From DSYU01 sp964437595 (GTDB lineage Bacteria > Chloroflexota > Anaerolineae > Anaerolineales > Anaerolineaceae): 64,000 bases of DNA. Under the pieces are notes generated by a model. It ran no database searches. It was not told where the DNA came from and was given only the letters and a program-made list of their open reading frames with translations. Every line of letters begins with the position of its first letter. The first letter of the stretch is position 1. Positions 7,944 through 15,536 of this stretch are shown in pieces. The position numbers and the translations under genes were made by a program. The stretch is taken from the NCBI GenBank assembly GCA_964437595.1, contig CAYTHO010000021.1, positions 4,102 through 68,101 of the forward strand. The letters run 5' to 3'.

Positions 7944-10500
7944 CGAGGATCGTTTCTATATCTTCTATGGAAAAGGCATCGACGATGCCTTCATATCGTT
8001 TAATTACCGCGAGCAGAGCATCGAAGCCGCACTCCACACCGTACTGCGCCAGCAAAAATACAATCGCATAGCGTATATTGCCCCACACCGACCCATTTAC
8101 TATTTCGACGATGAATCCCGAGAGTATGTGACCCAGGAATGGAACACGGCAGCAGCGGATGAAGATGAGGTGGATATGCAGGTGCTTACTGGCGGCCCAT
8201 TAGGGAACCGCCAGTTGTTCCACCCTGTGGCTGTTCGGCGAGCGGGGACGATGGGAGGCGGGATGGGCGATGTGCATGCCCTGCGCATTCTCGACCACTT
8301 TGTGAAAGATACACAGACGCGTAGCGTGGTCATCATTTCGCAAGCGGAAACCTGGTTGACGCACTTCGAAGATCAGCGCCTGATGGCAGGCATCATCGGC
8401 GAATGGACGCACCTTCCCAGTTCGAATCAGAACATCGTGATCTTTTTGTTCTCGGTAGAAAAATATACGCTGCTGGCCGAAATTGCCAACCGGCTGCCTG
8501 TGCCTGAACTGCGCAGTTTGATCCTGCGCGAGGAAGCTGGCAGGCGAAATAAAAACCTGGTAGAAATATCCGCTCCGGAAAAGAACGAAATCATTCGCCT
8601 TATCCAGTATGGAAAGCAGCTTTACAACTATGCGACTCCTGAGCCTGACCTGGAAAAACTGGCAACCTGGATGGCTGCTGAAGGGCTGCGGGCAAGGCAG
8701 TGGCTGGCCCGTTTTTCTGATGTCGATTCGGTAGACATTGAGACTGGAACCAGAAACGGCTGGTTCGCTGCCAATCGCGATGACCGCCGGTCGATTGAGG
8801 AACGGTTGAATGCCCTGGTAGGACTGGATGCAATTAAGGAACGAATTTACGAACTGGCCGCCTGGTTGTCATTGCAGCAGCGAAAACAGCAAATTCGAGA
8901 GACCATGATCGATCCACCCGCGCACCACCTGGTGTTCACCGGCAACCCTGGCACTGGCAAGACGACCGTCGCGAGGCTGGTGGGTGAGATTTTCCACGAT
9001 CTGGGGTTATTGAAACGCGGGCATTTGATTGAAGTTAAGTCTTCTGACCTGGTCGCTGAGCACGTGGGGGGGACGGCGATCAAAACCAACAGCATGATCG
9101 ACCAGGCTATAGATGGGGTGCTGTTCATTGATGAAGCCTACACCCTGACCGAACCGGAACGCGGCGGCTTTGGGCAGGAGGCGGTGGATGTGCTGCTCAA
9201 GCGCATGGAAGATGACCGCGACCGGCTGGTCGTGGTTGTGGCTGGCTATCCTCAGAAGATGGATCGATTCTTACAATCCAATCCGGGCCTTCCCAGGCGT
9301 TTCCCTAAGGAGAACAAGTTCGATTTCCCGGATTATTCCCCTGAGGAATTGTGGAAGATCCTGGAGCAGCTTTTACACAATCGGGAAATTCCACTCGATG
9401 AACCCCTTTCTACTGCGCTTTTCCAGATGATCGAAGGATTATATGCCAGCCGCGACGCGGCTTTCGGCAATGCCGGAGAGATGCGCAACCTGGCAGATGG
9501 TTTGGATCGCCGCAGGGCATACCGGATTGTGAAGAATGCACTGCCGGATGATGCACCGCTGTTATTTGAGGATATTCCGGAGAAATACCGCAACTACCTG
9601 ACCGCGGATGAGGTAGATATCGATCAACTCCTCGCGGAACTGGACGGTTACGTGGGGATGGCATCTGTGAAGACATTCATCCGGGGACTGGCGCACCGCA
9701 TTCAATTTGATCGGGCGCGCAAGAATCAGAACCCAGACCTGGCTGTAACCTCGCCCATGCAGCATCTGGTTTTTACGGGAAGCCCGGGCACTGGGAAGAC
9801 CTCGGTTGCAAGGTTGATTGGACGGATTTACTGCTCGATGGGTTTGCTGCGGCGGGGGCAATGCGTCGAGGTCAGCCGGGCGGACCTGGTGGCAGGTTAT
9901 GTAGGGCAAACTGCGCAGCGTACCCGTGAAAAAGTGCGCGAAGCCCTGGACGGGGTATTATTCATCGATGAAGCATATACCCTGGAGCGAGGCGGGCAGA
10001 CCGATTTTGGTCGTGAAGCGATCGATACTTTAGTGAAGATGATGGAAGATTTTCGGTCACGGCTGCTGGTGATTGTTGCCGGGTATCCAAAGGAGATGGA
10101 ACACTTCATCGCCTCCAACCCGGGGCTGAAATCCAGGTTGGGTACCGTTGTAGAATTCCCTGATTTCACGCACGATGAGTTGGTGGAAATCTTCCGCAGG
10201 CGGGCAGAAAAAGAAAACTTGCAGGTTGATGCGGAGGTTGCCCAAAAGGTGAAGGAATACCTGGTTTCGCTTGCTGCCCGTGACGGGTCTCGCTTTGGGA
10301 ATGCCCGGACCGTACATATGGTGTTCGAGCAGATGAAAAGCCATCTAGCGGAGAGAAAAATTCTGCCGATAAAGAAGGACAGACCATCACAGGAAACGGT
10401 CATGCGTTTCGATGCGGTACCAGGCGATGACTGGTCTGTGTTTACGATGGCGGATGTACCAGAACCTGTCTGGTCCAGCAGGAAGCAAAAAGCGAGCTAA
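7903..10500 (+). CDS. AAA+ protein with two CbbX/SpoVK-type ATPase domains and a degenerate third
   Basis: An 865-residue protein counted from ATG 7903. Residues 1-235 look like a degenerate AAA+ module (Walker-B-like SVVIISQAETW, sensor-like SNQNIVIFLFS, no P-loop). The first active-looking domain has Walker A GNPGTGKTT at about 347, Walker B VLFIDEAYT at about 406, SNPGLPRRF (arginine finger) and FGNAGEMRNL. The second has GSPGTGKTS at about 626, VLFIDEAYT at about 685 and SNPGLKSR. The second domain keeps the pore-loop sequence GYVGQTA, while the first reads EHVGGTA and lacks the aromatic. CbbX and SpoVK relatives remodel protein complexes, so a hexameric remodelling ATPase is the best guess. 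No clear ribosome binding site precedes 7903. The frame is open back to a TTG at 7792, overlapping the previous gene. The stop overlaps that of the convergent SPFH-like gene. Confidence 0.85.
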   Translation: MGIERVHQIIRNDSEDRFYIFYGKGIDDAFISFNYREQSIEAALHTVLRQQKYNRIAYIAPHRPIYYFDDESREYVTQEWNTAAADEDEVDMQVLTGGPLGNRQLFHPVAVRRAGTMGGGMGDVHALRILDHFVKDTQTRSVVIISQAETWLTHFEDQRLMAGIIGEWTHLPSSNQNIVIFLFSVEKYTLLAEIANRLPVPELRSLILREEAGRRNKNLVEISAPEKNEIIRLIQYGKQLYNYATPEPDLEKLATWMAAEGLRARQWLARFSDVDSVDIETGTRNGWFAANRDDRRSIEERLNALVGLDAIKERIYELAAWLSLQQRKQQIRETMIDPPAHHLVFTGNPGTGKTTVARLVGEIFHDLGLLKRGHLIEVKSSDLVAEHVGGTAIKTNSMIDQAIDGVLFIDEAYTLTEPERGGFGQEAVDVLLKRMEDDRDRLVVVVAGYPQKMDRFLQSNPGLPRRFPKENKFDFPDYSPEELWKILEQLLHNREIPLDEPLSTALFQMIEGLYASRDAAFGNAGEMRNLADGLDRRRAYRIVKNALPDDAPLLFEDIPEKYRNYLTADEVDIDQLLAELDGYVGMASVKTFIRGLAHRIQFDRARKNQNPDLAVTSPMQHLVFTGSPGTGKTSVARLIGRIYCSMGLLRRGQCVEVSRADLVAGYVGQTAQRTREKVREALDGVLFIDEAYTLERGGQTDFGREAIDTLVKMMEDFRSRLLVIVAGYPKEMEHFIASNPGLKSRLGTVVEFPDFTHDELVEIFRRRAEKENLQVDAEVAQKVKEYLVSLAARDGSRFGNARTVHMVFEQMKSHLAERKILPIKKDRPSQETVMRFDAVPGDDWSVFTMADVPEPVWSSRKQKAS

Positions 10501-11819
10501 CCGCCCCTTTTTCTGGAACCACCCTCCTGGGCATTCTTGTTTTCATCCATGGGCGGGTTCTTGCTAATTGCATCCAGGATCTGGGCTGTACGGGCGATCA
10601 ACAGTTTGCGGACATTCTCGCGCGATTCGCCTCTCACTTCCGCTTCTGATAGAGACCCGGCAATACTCATAATTAACTGCGCCTGAGCTTCCGCCCGTCC
10701 GAGTTCCTGGTATGCCTGGCGCACTGCATCTCCGTATGCCCTGGCGACATTGGCATCCCCGGCCCATTCCGCTGACCATAAGGATGTGCGCAGCTCATCG
10801 ACGCTTTCATCCTCAATTTCGATGTGGCCTACGTCAATCCATAAGAATTCCACGCCAACATTGGCAAAACTCCTCTTCGCGGCTGGAGTAAAGAATTGTT
10901 CCTGCATTTCCTGCCGCGGGAAGGTGTCGTTATTGCGGGGGGCGGTCAGGTAATCGATTCCTCGATCTGCGATGAAATCGGTAATGAAGCCAATCACCAT
11001 GCGGTCCACCGCTCTCCGCCAGTTTTCTACCCCATCTTTTTCTACAACCAGGCCGAACGTCATATCCTCAATGGCTTTTTCAGAGAAGGGATATGGGTTG
11101 TTCAAGGTACGCCGCGTAGGTTTCCCGCTGTTTTGTTCATCTGGCCTGATTCGATAGCGGAAGTTGATGTCTTTGATTAACACCTTGATCCCATCGCGAG
11201 TCATGCCACTCACTTCTTCTTTGTATCCGTGCTGGTCATCCAGGTTTACCGCCTGGGCAAGCACCTCAAACGGGGCCAGGAAGTGAACTTCAGAGACCTT
11301 GGCTTCGCTGGGGCCGTGCAGCGCGCGAAACATGGCGGCGTTGCCTGGTTCAATCACCACAAAACCTGGACCGCCAATTTTTTCGATCAGGTTTACCTCG
11401 TTTTTATTAATCTGCGGCGCGCCTTTATCGATCACCATAACCGGGTATTCCGAGGCGAACATGGATGCCATAATATAGCGCCATCCATCCCCAAAACTTG
11501 GCAGCGCGTAAACATCCTTTACGTAGTATGCGCCGGCGATCAAAACGCAGGCAATCGCAGCAAATGGAGCGATCATGTACCGCAGGCTGTTGCCATTGAA
11601 TATCGAGGCGAACAAGACCTGCAGCACAGGGGGCAGGTTGGTGAGGAGGGGGGACCGGTCGACGATATCCCGTACATCAATGCCATCCAGGCGGATACTG
11701 CCAAACCAGCCAAATGCAATCAGAACAGCCGCTCCAAAGACGAACCCGCGGATGAAGCCCATCAGCGTTTGCCAGTCATATTCGCCGGTTTGAAGTTTTA
11801 GCCGTTTGCGTACCTGCAT
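10497..11819 (-). CDS. SPFH/band-7-like membrane protein
   Basis: A 440-residue protein with two N-terminal hydrophobic segments (about 22-45 and 83-105). A beta-rich region follows (VMVIDKGAPQINKNEVNLIEKIGGPGFVVIEPGNAAMF). The C-terminal half is helical, with Ala/Glu-rich sequence (RAEAQAQLIMSIAG) and a polar tail. This layout resembles SPFH (stomatin/prohibitin/flotillin) proteins, which form membrane-bound oligomeric scaffolds, but the family assignment is by shape and not certain. It follows the 549-residue relative by 9 bases in the same operon. It is convergent with the AAA+ gene, with stop codons overlapping. SPFH proteins often work with AAA+ proteases, so a functional link is conceivable. 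Confidence 0.7.
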   Translation of the reverse strand: MQVRKRLKLQTGEYDWQTLMGFIRGFVFGAAVLIAFGWFGSIRLDGIDVRDIVDRSPLLTNLPPVLQVLFASIFNGNSLRYMIAPFAAIACVLIAGAYYVKDVYALPSFGDGWRYIMASMFASEYPVMVIDKGAPQINKNEVNLIEKIGGPGFVVIEPGNAAMFRALHGPSEAKVSEVHFLAPFEVLAQAVNLDDQHGYKEEVSGMTRDGIKVLIKDINFRYRIRPDEQNSGKPTRRTLNNPYPFSEKAIEDMTFGLVVEKDGVENWRRAVDRMVIGFITDFIADRGIDYLTAPRNNDTFPRQEMQEQFFTPAAKRSFANVGVEFLWIDVGHIEIEDESVDELRTSLWSAEWAGDANVARAYGDAVRQAYQELGRAEAQAQLIMSIAGSLSEAEVRGESRENVRKLLIARTAQILDAISKNPPMDENKNAQEGGSRKRGG

Positions 11820-11828
11820 TTTTCCCCT

Positions 11829-13478
11829 TTAAACCCGTGTGGTGGGCGGCTGGCTGATTTTGGATGGTGTTTGCGTTCCCAGCAGCGTACTGTGGACATA
11901 GCGTAGTAAATCAATGGTATTTCCGGGCAGCAGCTGGCGCGTTTTTGGATCGGCAGAAGCTGTTTCCAACGATTGAATCAGCCGAAGCGCCAGCGCTTCA
12001 TCGGAGTAATCGGATACTTTGAACAGTTGATTGAGGCTGTACCAGAGATCTTGCTGTGCATCGACCATGGCTTTGGTGCGGATGCGCATTGCCTGAAGAT
12101 CGCGGTTGGCCTGGGTAACATCCAGTTCCTGTTCCCAGGTGGCTTTCCACGAGTCGAGGCGCTGCTGATAGATCAGGTCGGATACCGGGATGGGATCGCC
12201 GAACGATGCAAAAAGAATGCGTATCCCCCGGTCGCGGAGCAGCTTGGGATTGGTGAGCAGGCGAACCGGGGAAACAAGCAGCTCCGATTTGCGATAATCG
12301 CTGCCAATACGCAGCGGCTCACGCGAACCGTGATGGATGACGCGATACGCCAGAACCCCGTTATTGCGCATAAACAACCGCAGCTTGCGTTTGTGCGCCA
12401 GCAATGGGAAGCTCCCGCTGCCTTTGAGGTCGTAAAGCTCATCGTAGTTGATTTTTGGAAGGAGATCGCGATAAAATCCCGCCGCTACCCGTGTGGGTAA
12501 TTCCGTCCAGGGGATAACTTCCTGGTCCGTGCCGCGGGCCTGTGCGAAAACGGCTGAAAAGACCCGTTCCGCGTTGAAGCGGGGCGTTTTTGAGGCTTCT
12601 GGCAGCGGGATATATGGCTGTAGTTCTGGCCCCGCGTACATGCTGGCATACTGGGCGATTTCCTCCCGATCCGCGCTGTCTAATTCATCGCTCAGAGTGG
12701 TGAGGTGTAAGAATTCATCGCCCTGCTTGGAGGGTGTGAAAACACATACGCGCCAATCTTCAGGGCGCTGGCGGTGGCTGATCGGGGTTACCTGGAGTGC
12801 GTCTGCATTTGGATCATCACCAATGGTGAAGATGGTAAAGATGTTTGCCTTTAGCTCGATGCCTTCCCGGGTGTAGGAGGTTACCTTCATCTGCTTGCGG
12901 AACTGCGGGCGCAGGTCGACCACGCCGCGAATGCGCTCGTTTGGGCGGGTAAAGACAATTCCCGAACCGCGGGCGCGGGGTGTTTCGGGAGGGTCGTTCA
13001 GGCCGAGCATATTGAGGAAGCTCTGCTCAGAAGCGGTGGCCAGGCGGGACAGGCCAAGGGGCACATCGCGATCCTCAAGGACGACGGCGCTGTTGAAATC
13101 AACAACGACCACGCCATGCCCGCGGCGTCTTTCATCTTCGTGGGTAGCGACCATAACGCCATCTTTGATAAAGACGGCAGGCCCGTGACTCCGTGTGATA
13201 TAAAGCCATAAGCGCCAGGCCGTGCGGTAAATATCCTGCAGGCTGTTCACTGGGAGCAGCGCCTGCGCAGAGATCAGGATCAACCAGATGACGAAGACCA
13301 GGCCAAAACCAATGAAACAGTTAAAACAAAGAACAGGTACGGCGTACCCAATCGATTTCAGAGTCAGAATTCCGATGATTTCTTTTCCGAATGCGATAGC
13401 GAATATCAGCGCCAATCCACCAAGGACGCTCCGGATGATCAAGGTCGTTCTTCTGTTGCCTGGCCTGCCGAGACGCAT
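11829..13478 (-). CDS. large SPFH-like membrane protein, paralogue of the next gene
   Basis: A 549-residue protein with two N-terminal membrane segments (about 12-35 and 42-70). The body includes VFIKDGVMVATHEDE, GVVVVDFNSAVVLEDRDVP and GVVDLRPQFRKQMKVTSYTREGIELKANIFTIF. That pattern of an exposed ligand-like loop followed by a 'TREGIEL' strand resembles the SPFH domain and matches GMTRDGIKVLIKDINF in the 440-residue neighbour. The C-terminal 150 residues are helical. It is the first gene of a two-gene operon behind a good promoter (13532-13561). The weak GGCGGG upstream of ATG 13478 is the only ribosome site seen. The function may be membrane scaffolding. This is inference. Confidence 0.7.
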   Translation of the reverse strand: MRLGRPGNRRTTLIIRSVLGGLALIFAIAFGKEIIGILTLKSIGYAVPVLCFNCFIGFGLVFVIWLILISAQALLPVNSLQDIYRTAWRLWLYITRSHGPAVFIKDGVMVATHEDERRRGHGVVVVDFNSAVVLEDRDVPLGLSRLATASEQSFLNMLGLNDPPETPRARGSGIVFTRPNERIRGVVDLRPQFRKQMKVTSYTREGIELKANIFTIFTIGDDPNADALQVTPISHRQRPEDWRVCVFTPSKQGDEFLHLTTLSDELDSADREEIAQYASMYAGPELQPYIPLPEASKTPRFNAERVFSAVFAQARGTDQEVIPWTELPTRVAAGFYRDLLPKINYDELYDLKGSGSFPLLAHKRKLRLFMRNNGVLAYRVIHHGSREPLRIGSDYRKSELLVSPVRLLTNPKLLRDRGIRILFASFGDPIPVSDLIYQQRLDSWKATWEQELDVTQANRDLQAMRIRTKAMVDAQQDLWYSLNQLFKVSDYSDEALALRLIQSLETASADPKTRQLLPGNTIDLLRYVHSTLLGTQTPSKISQPPTTRV

Positions 13479-13531
13479 ATCCCGCCTGTTGCTATTTAAA
13501 TAATAATATACGAAAGTTGGTGCGTGAAATC

Positions 13532-13561
13532 AGTATATACTTTTCTGTTCTTGGTTGTCAA
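13532..13561 (-). promoter_or_regulatory. promoter of the SPFH-like operon
   Basis: On the minus strand, TTGACA (13561-13556) and TATACT (13537-13532) lie 18 bases apart. The start site predicted near 13525 leaves a ~47-base leader. A small palindrome GAGTT-aac-AACTC (13564-13576) sits just upstream of the -35 box and could bind a regulator. Confidence 0.62.
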
Positions 13562-13585
13562 CCGAGTTAACAACTCTAAAAGTTT

Positions 13586-15292
13586 TTAGACGCGGGAAAA
13601 CAAAGCAAACAGCAGGGCCAGCAGGGCGGCTGCTCCGCTGATCGCGGCAAAGGTGAACGCGCCGCCCAGGTAAAGCTGAATGGCGCCCGCGAAAAAGGCG
13701 GCGAACAGTATGGTGGCCGACAGGCGTTGTATGCGCCGTTCCAGGCGGTTGAACTGCGCTTTGACCTCGGGGATCTGTACCTCCAGGCGGCCCTGTTCGA
13801 TTCTTTGGAGCAGAGCATCGGCCCGCACCGGGAGCGAGACCAATGTCCGCAGGATGTTAAGGGTTTCCTCGACGATAATCCCGCGCTTGCCATCGCTTCC
13901 TTCGGCTTCTACCAGCCGGCGGGCGTATGGCATTACACTGGTCCAGACATTAAAATCCGGGTCAAGGCCGCTGCAAATACCAGAAAGGATGCCCAGGCAG
14001 CGCCCCAGGAGGATGAGGTTCTCGGGCACCTGGAAGGGCAGCTCGTACAGCAGGTCGCCGAATTCCTTGGCAAAAGCCACGGCCTCTTGATGGCCCAGGC
14101 TGACCATTTCCGTTGTGGATTTACCCCAAAAGCGCTCAAAAGCGGCCTGCGTAGCCTTTTCCAGCAGCGACACATCCGCGCCGGGCAGCAGCACGCCCAT
14201 GATCTGGTATGCACGAACCAGGCGGGGAATGTCGCGGGTGCCTACCGCAATGAGTATTTCGCGCAGGGCCGTTAGCTGGTTGGGGGTGATCGTGCCGGTC
14301 ATGCCAAAATCGACAAACACCAGACGCCAGTCCCTCTCATCCTGTGAATCCGCGGCGTTCTCGATACCGGTTGGCAGGACGAACAGGTTGCCGGGGTGGG
14401 GGTCGGCGTGGAAGAAGCGGTCCTCAAAAATTTGTTTGAGGTAGGTGTCGAACAGGCGGGTAGCCACCCTGGCCCGGCTGATGCCGGCTGCTTCGATGCG
14501 GGCGTAGTCCGTGATTTTGATGGCATCGATTTCTTCCAGGGTGAGCACCCGGCGAGTGGTGTGACTCCAAAATACGCGCGGCACGCAGATATTGGTGCGG
14601 CTGGCGAAGTTGGCGGCGAAGGTTTCGGCGTGGCTGCCTTCGGTCAGGTAATCCATTTCTTCGTAGAGCGACCGGCTGAACTCAGCCAGCAGCGCCGGGA
14701 CGTTGGCGCGCTTGCGGATTGGTGGGTAATAATTGACCCACCCGCTGACCACGCGCAGGGCAGAAAGATCGGTGTCTACAATGGCCTGGATATCGGGCCG
14801 CTGGACCTTGACTACGACCGGCGGAATCGGCGAAGCGCTGCCATCCGCGGTGTTTGTGCTGCTGAGGAGCGGCTCATCCTCACGCAGCCTGGCGCGGTGC
14901 ACCTGACCAATCGAGGCGGAGGCCAGCGGCTCAGGCTGAAATGAGGCGTAGCGCGCATCCAGTGAGGTGTTCATCTCGGCCTCGAGCACCTGGCGGATTG
15001 CCTCATAAGGCTCGGGGCGAACTTCATCCTGCAGCCCGGCAAGCTCATCGGTGATTTCGGCTGGCAGCACATCCAGGCGGGCGGAAAGGAATTGCCCAAC
15101 CTTGATCATCACGCCGCCCATTTGTATGGCCAGCGCGCGGAATTGGACGGCGACGTTTCGCAGGCGCTCGCGGCGGGTGCGCTGGCTGAGCGCGCGCAGC
15201 CCGATTTTGGGCAGGAGAATATCCCACCAGATAAGGGAAAGGATAACGCGACCAAAGAACCAGAGGATGCGGCGATAGCGGGCGCGGAACAT
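13586..15292 (-). CDS. ABC1/AarF/UbiB-family atypical kinase
   Basis: A 568-residue membrane-associated protein kinase-like protein. The family signatures are present: MIKVGQFLSARLDVLP (KxGQ motif), ASASIGQVHRA (A-rich loop), VVKVQRP (lysine), FFHADPHPGNLF (catalytic HxDxHxxN) and VFVDFGMTG (DFG). Two C-terminal hydrophobic helices follow (about 530-568). UbiB proteins support isoprenoid quinone biosynthesis. In anaerobic Chloroflexota the partner pathway is uncertain. ATG 15292 is preceded at nine bases by a TATAAT (15307-15302), so the message may be nearly leaderless. A GTG at 15310 after AGGCGG is the alternative start. The gene is divergent from argGH, and their promoters interlock. Confidence 0.9.
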   Translation of the reverse strand: MFRARYRRILWFFGRVILSLIWWDILLPKIGLRALSQRTRRERLRNVAVQFRALAIQMGGVMIKVGQFLSARLDVLPAEITDELAGLQDEVRPEPYEAIRQVLEAEMNTSLDARYASFQPEPLASASIGQVHRARLREDEPLLSSTNTADGSASPIPPVVVKVQRPDIQAIVDTDLSALRVVSGWVNYYPPIRKRANVPALLAEFSRSLYEEMDYLTEGSHAETFAANFASRTNICVPRVFWSHTTRRVLTLEEIDAIKITDYARIEAAGISRARVATRLFDTYLKQIFEDRFFHADPHPGNLFVLPTGIENAADSQDERDWRLVFVDFGMTGTITPNQLTALREILIAVGTRDIPRLVRAYQIMGVLLPGADVSLLEKATQAAFERFWGKSTTEMVSLGHQEAVAFAKEFGDLLYELPFQVPENLILLGRCLGILSGICSGLDPDFNVWTSVMPYARRLVEAEGSDGKRGIIVEETLNILRTLVSLPVRADALLQRIEQGRLEVQIPEVKAQFNRLERRIQRLSATILFAAFFAGAIQLYLGGAFTFAAISGAAALLALLFALFSRV

Positions 15293-15317
15293 AGTAGAAG
15301 AATTATACACCCGCCTA

Positions 15318-15346
15318 TTGACTCAAAAACCGACCTATGATACTAT
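15318..15346 (+). promoter_or_regulatory. promoter of the argGH leader
   Basis: TTGACT (15318-15323), a 17-base spacer and TACTAT (15341-15346) form a good housekeeping promoter. The predicted start site is about 15351-15355, right at the ATG of the leader ORF, which has no ribosome binding site. The leader peptide would therefore be translated from a leaderless message end. Confidence 0.66.
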
Positions 15347-15354
15347 CAACACCA

Positions 15355-15408
15355 ATGATCACCAGTAATACCCTCCGCATGCGACGAATGCTGGCTTTCC
15401 CTGGATAG
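15355..15408 (+). CDS. putative arginine leader peptide of argGH (17 codons)
   Basis: The ORF encodes MITSNTLRMRRMLAFPG and stops at TAG 15406-15408. Three of 17 codons are arginine, clustered as CGC-ATG-CGA-CGA at 15376-15387. It sits directly downstream of the promoter and upstream of a terminator that precedes argG. If charged tRNA-Arg is scarce, a ribosome should stall in this cluster. Leader peptides of this kind control amino-acid operons such as trp and his. An arginine version before argGH is inference from position, codon content and the pairing described for 15409-15510. Confidence 0.55.
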   Translation: MITSNTLRMRRMLAFPG

Positions 15409-15422
15409 GGGAGGTCGGCTTT
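15409..15422 (+). promoter_or_regulatory. possible antiterminator segment of the argGH leader
   Basis: GGGAGGTCGGCTTT immediately after the leader-peptide stop can pair with the 5' arm of the terminator (AAAGCCTTCC at 15483-15492). GGCTTT pairs with AAAGCC and GGAG with TTCC, with a small bulge. A ribosome resting on the TAG would cover this segment, while one stalled at the Arg codons would leave it free. The pairing was done by eye, not by folding software. Confidence 0.42.
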
Positions 15423-15481
15423 GCCTGGTTTGTGGAGAATGTAGCGCCATCTTAAGCTGTCACGCGCTGTTCTATAGAACC

Positions 15482-15515
15482 AAAAGCCTTCCAACCTGGA
15501 AGGCTTTTTTATTTT
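15482..15515 (+). terminator. terminator (attenuator) inside the argG leader
   Basis: A perfect 12-bp stem (AAAAGCCTTCCA at 15482-15493 with TGGAAGGCTTTT at 15497-15508) and a 3-base loop end in a T-rich tract. The upstream gene is divergent, so the only transcript it can stop is argGH itself. This makes it an attenuator rather than the end of another gene. The argG ribosome site follows at 15525. Confidence 0.82.
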
Positions 15516-15536
15516 TAGAATCTTAAGGAGAATAAC

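Noticed and set aside
15409..15515. T-box riboswitch before argG
   Set aside because: There is no TGGNACCGCG T-box sequence and the leader is too short for stem I. The Arg-codon ORF explains the terminator better.
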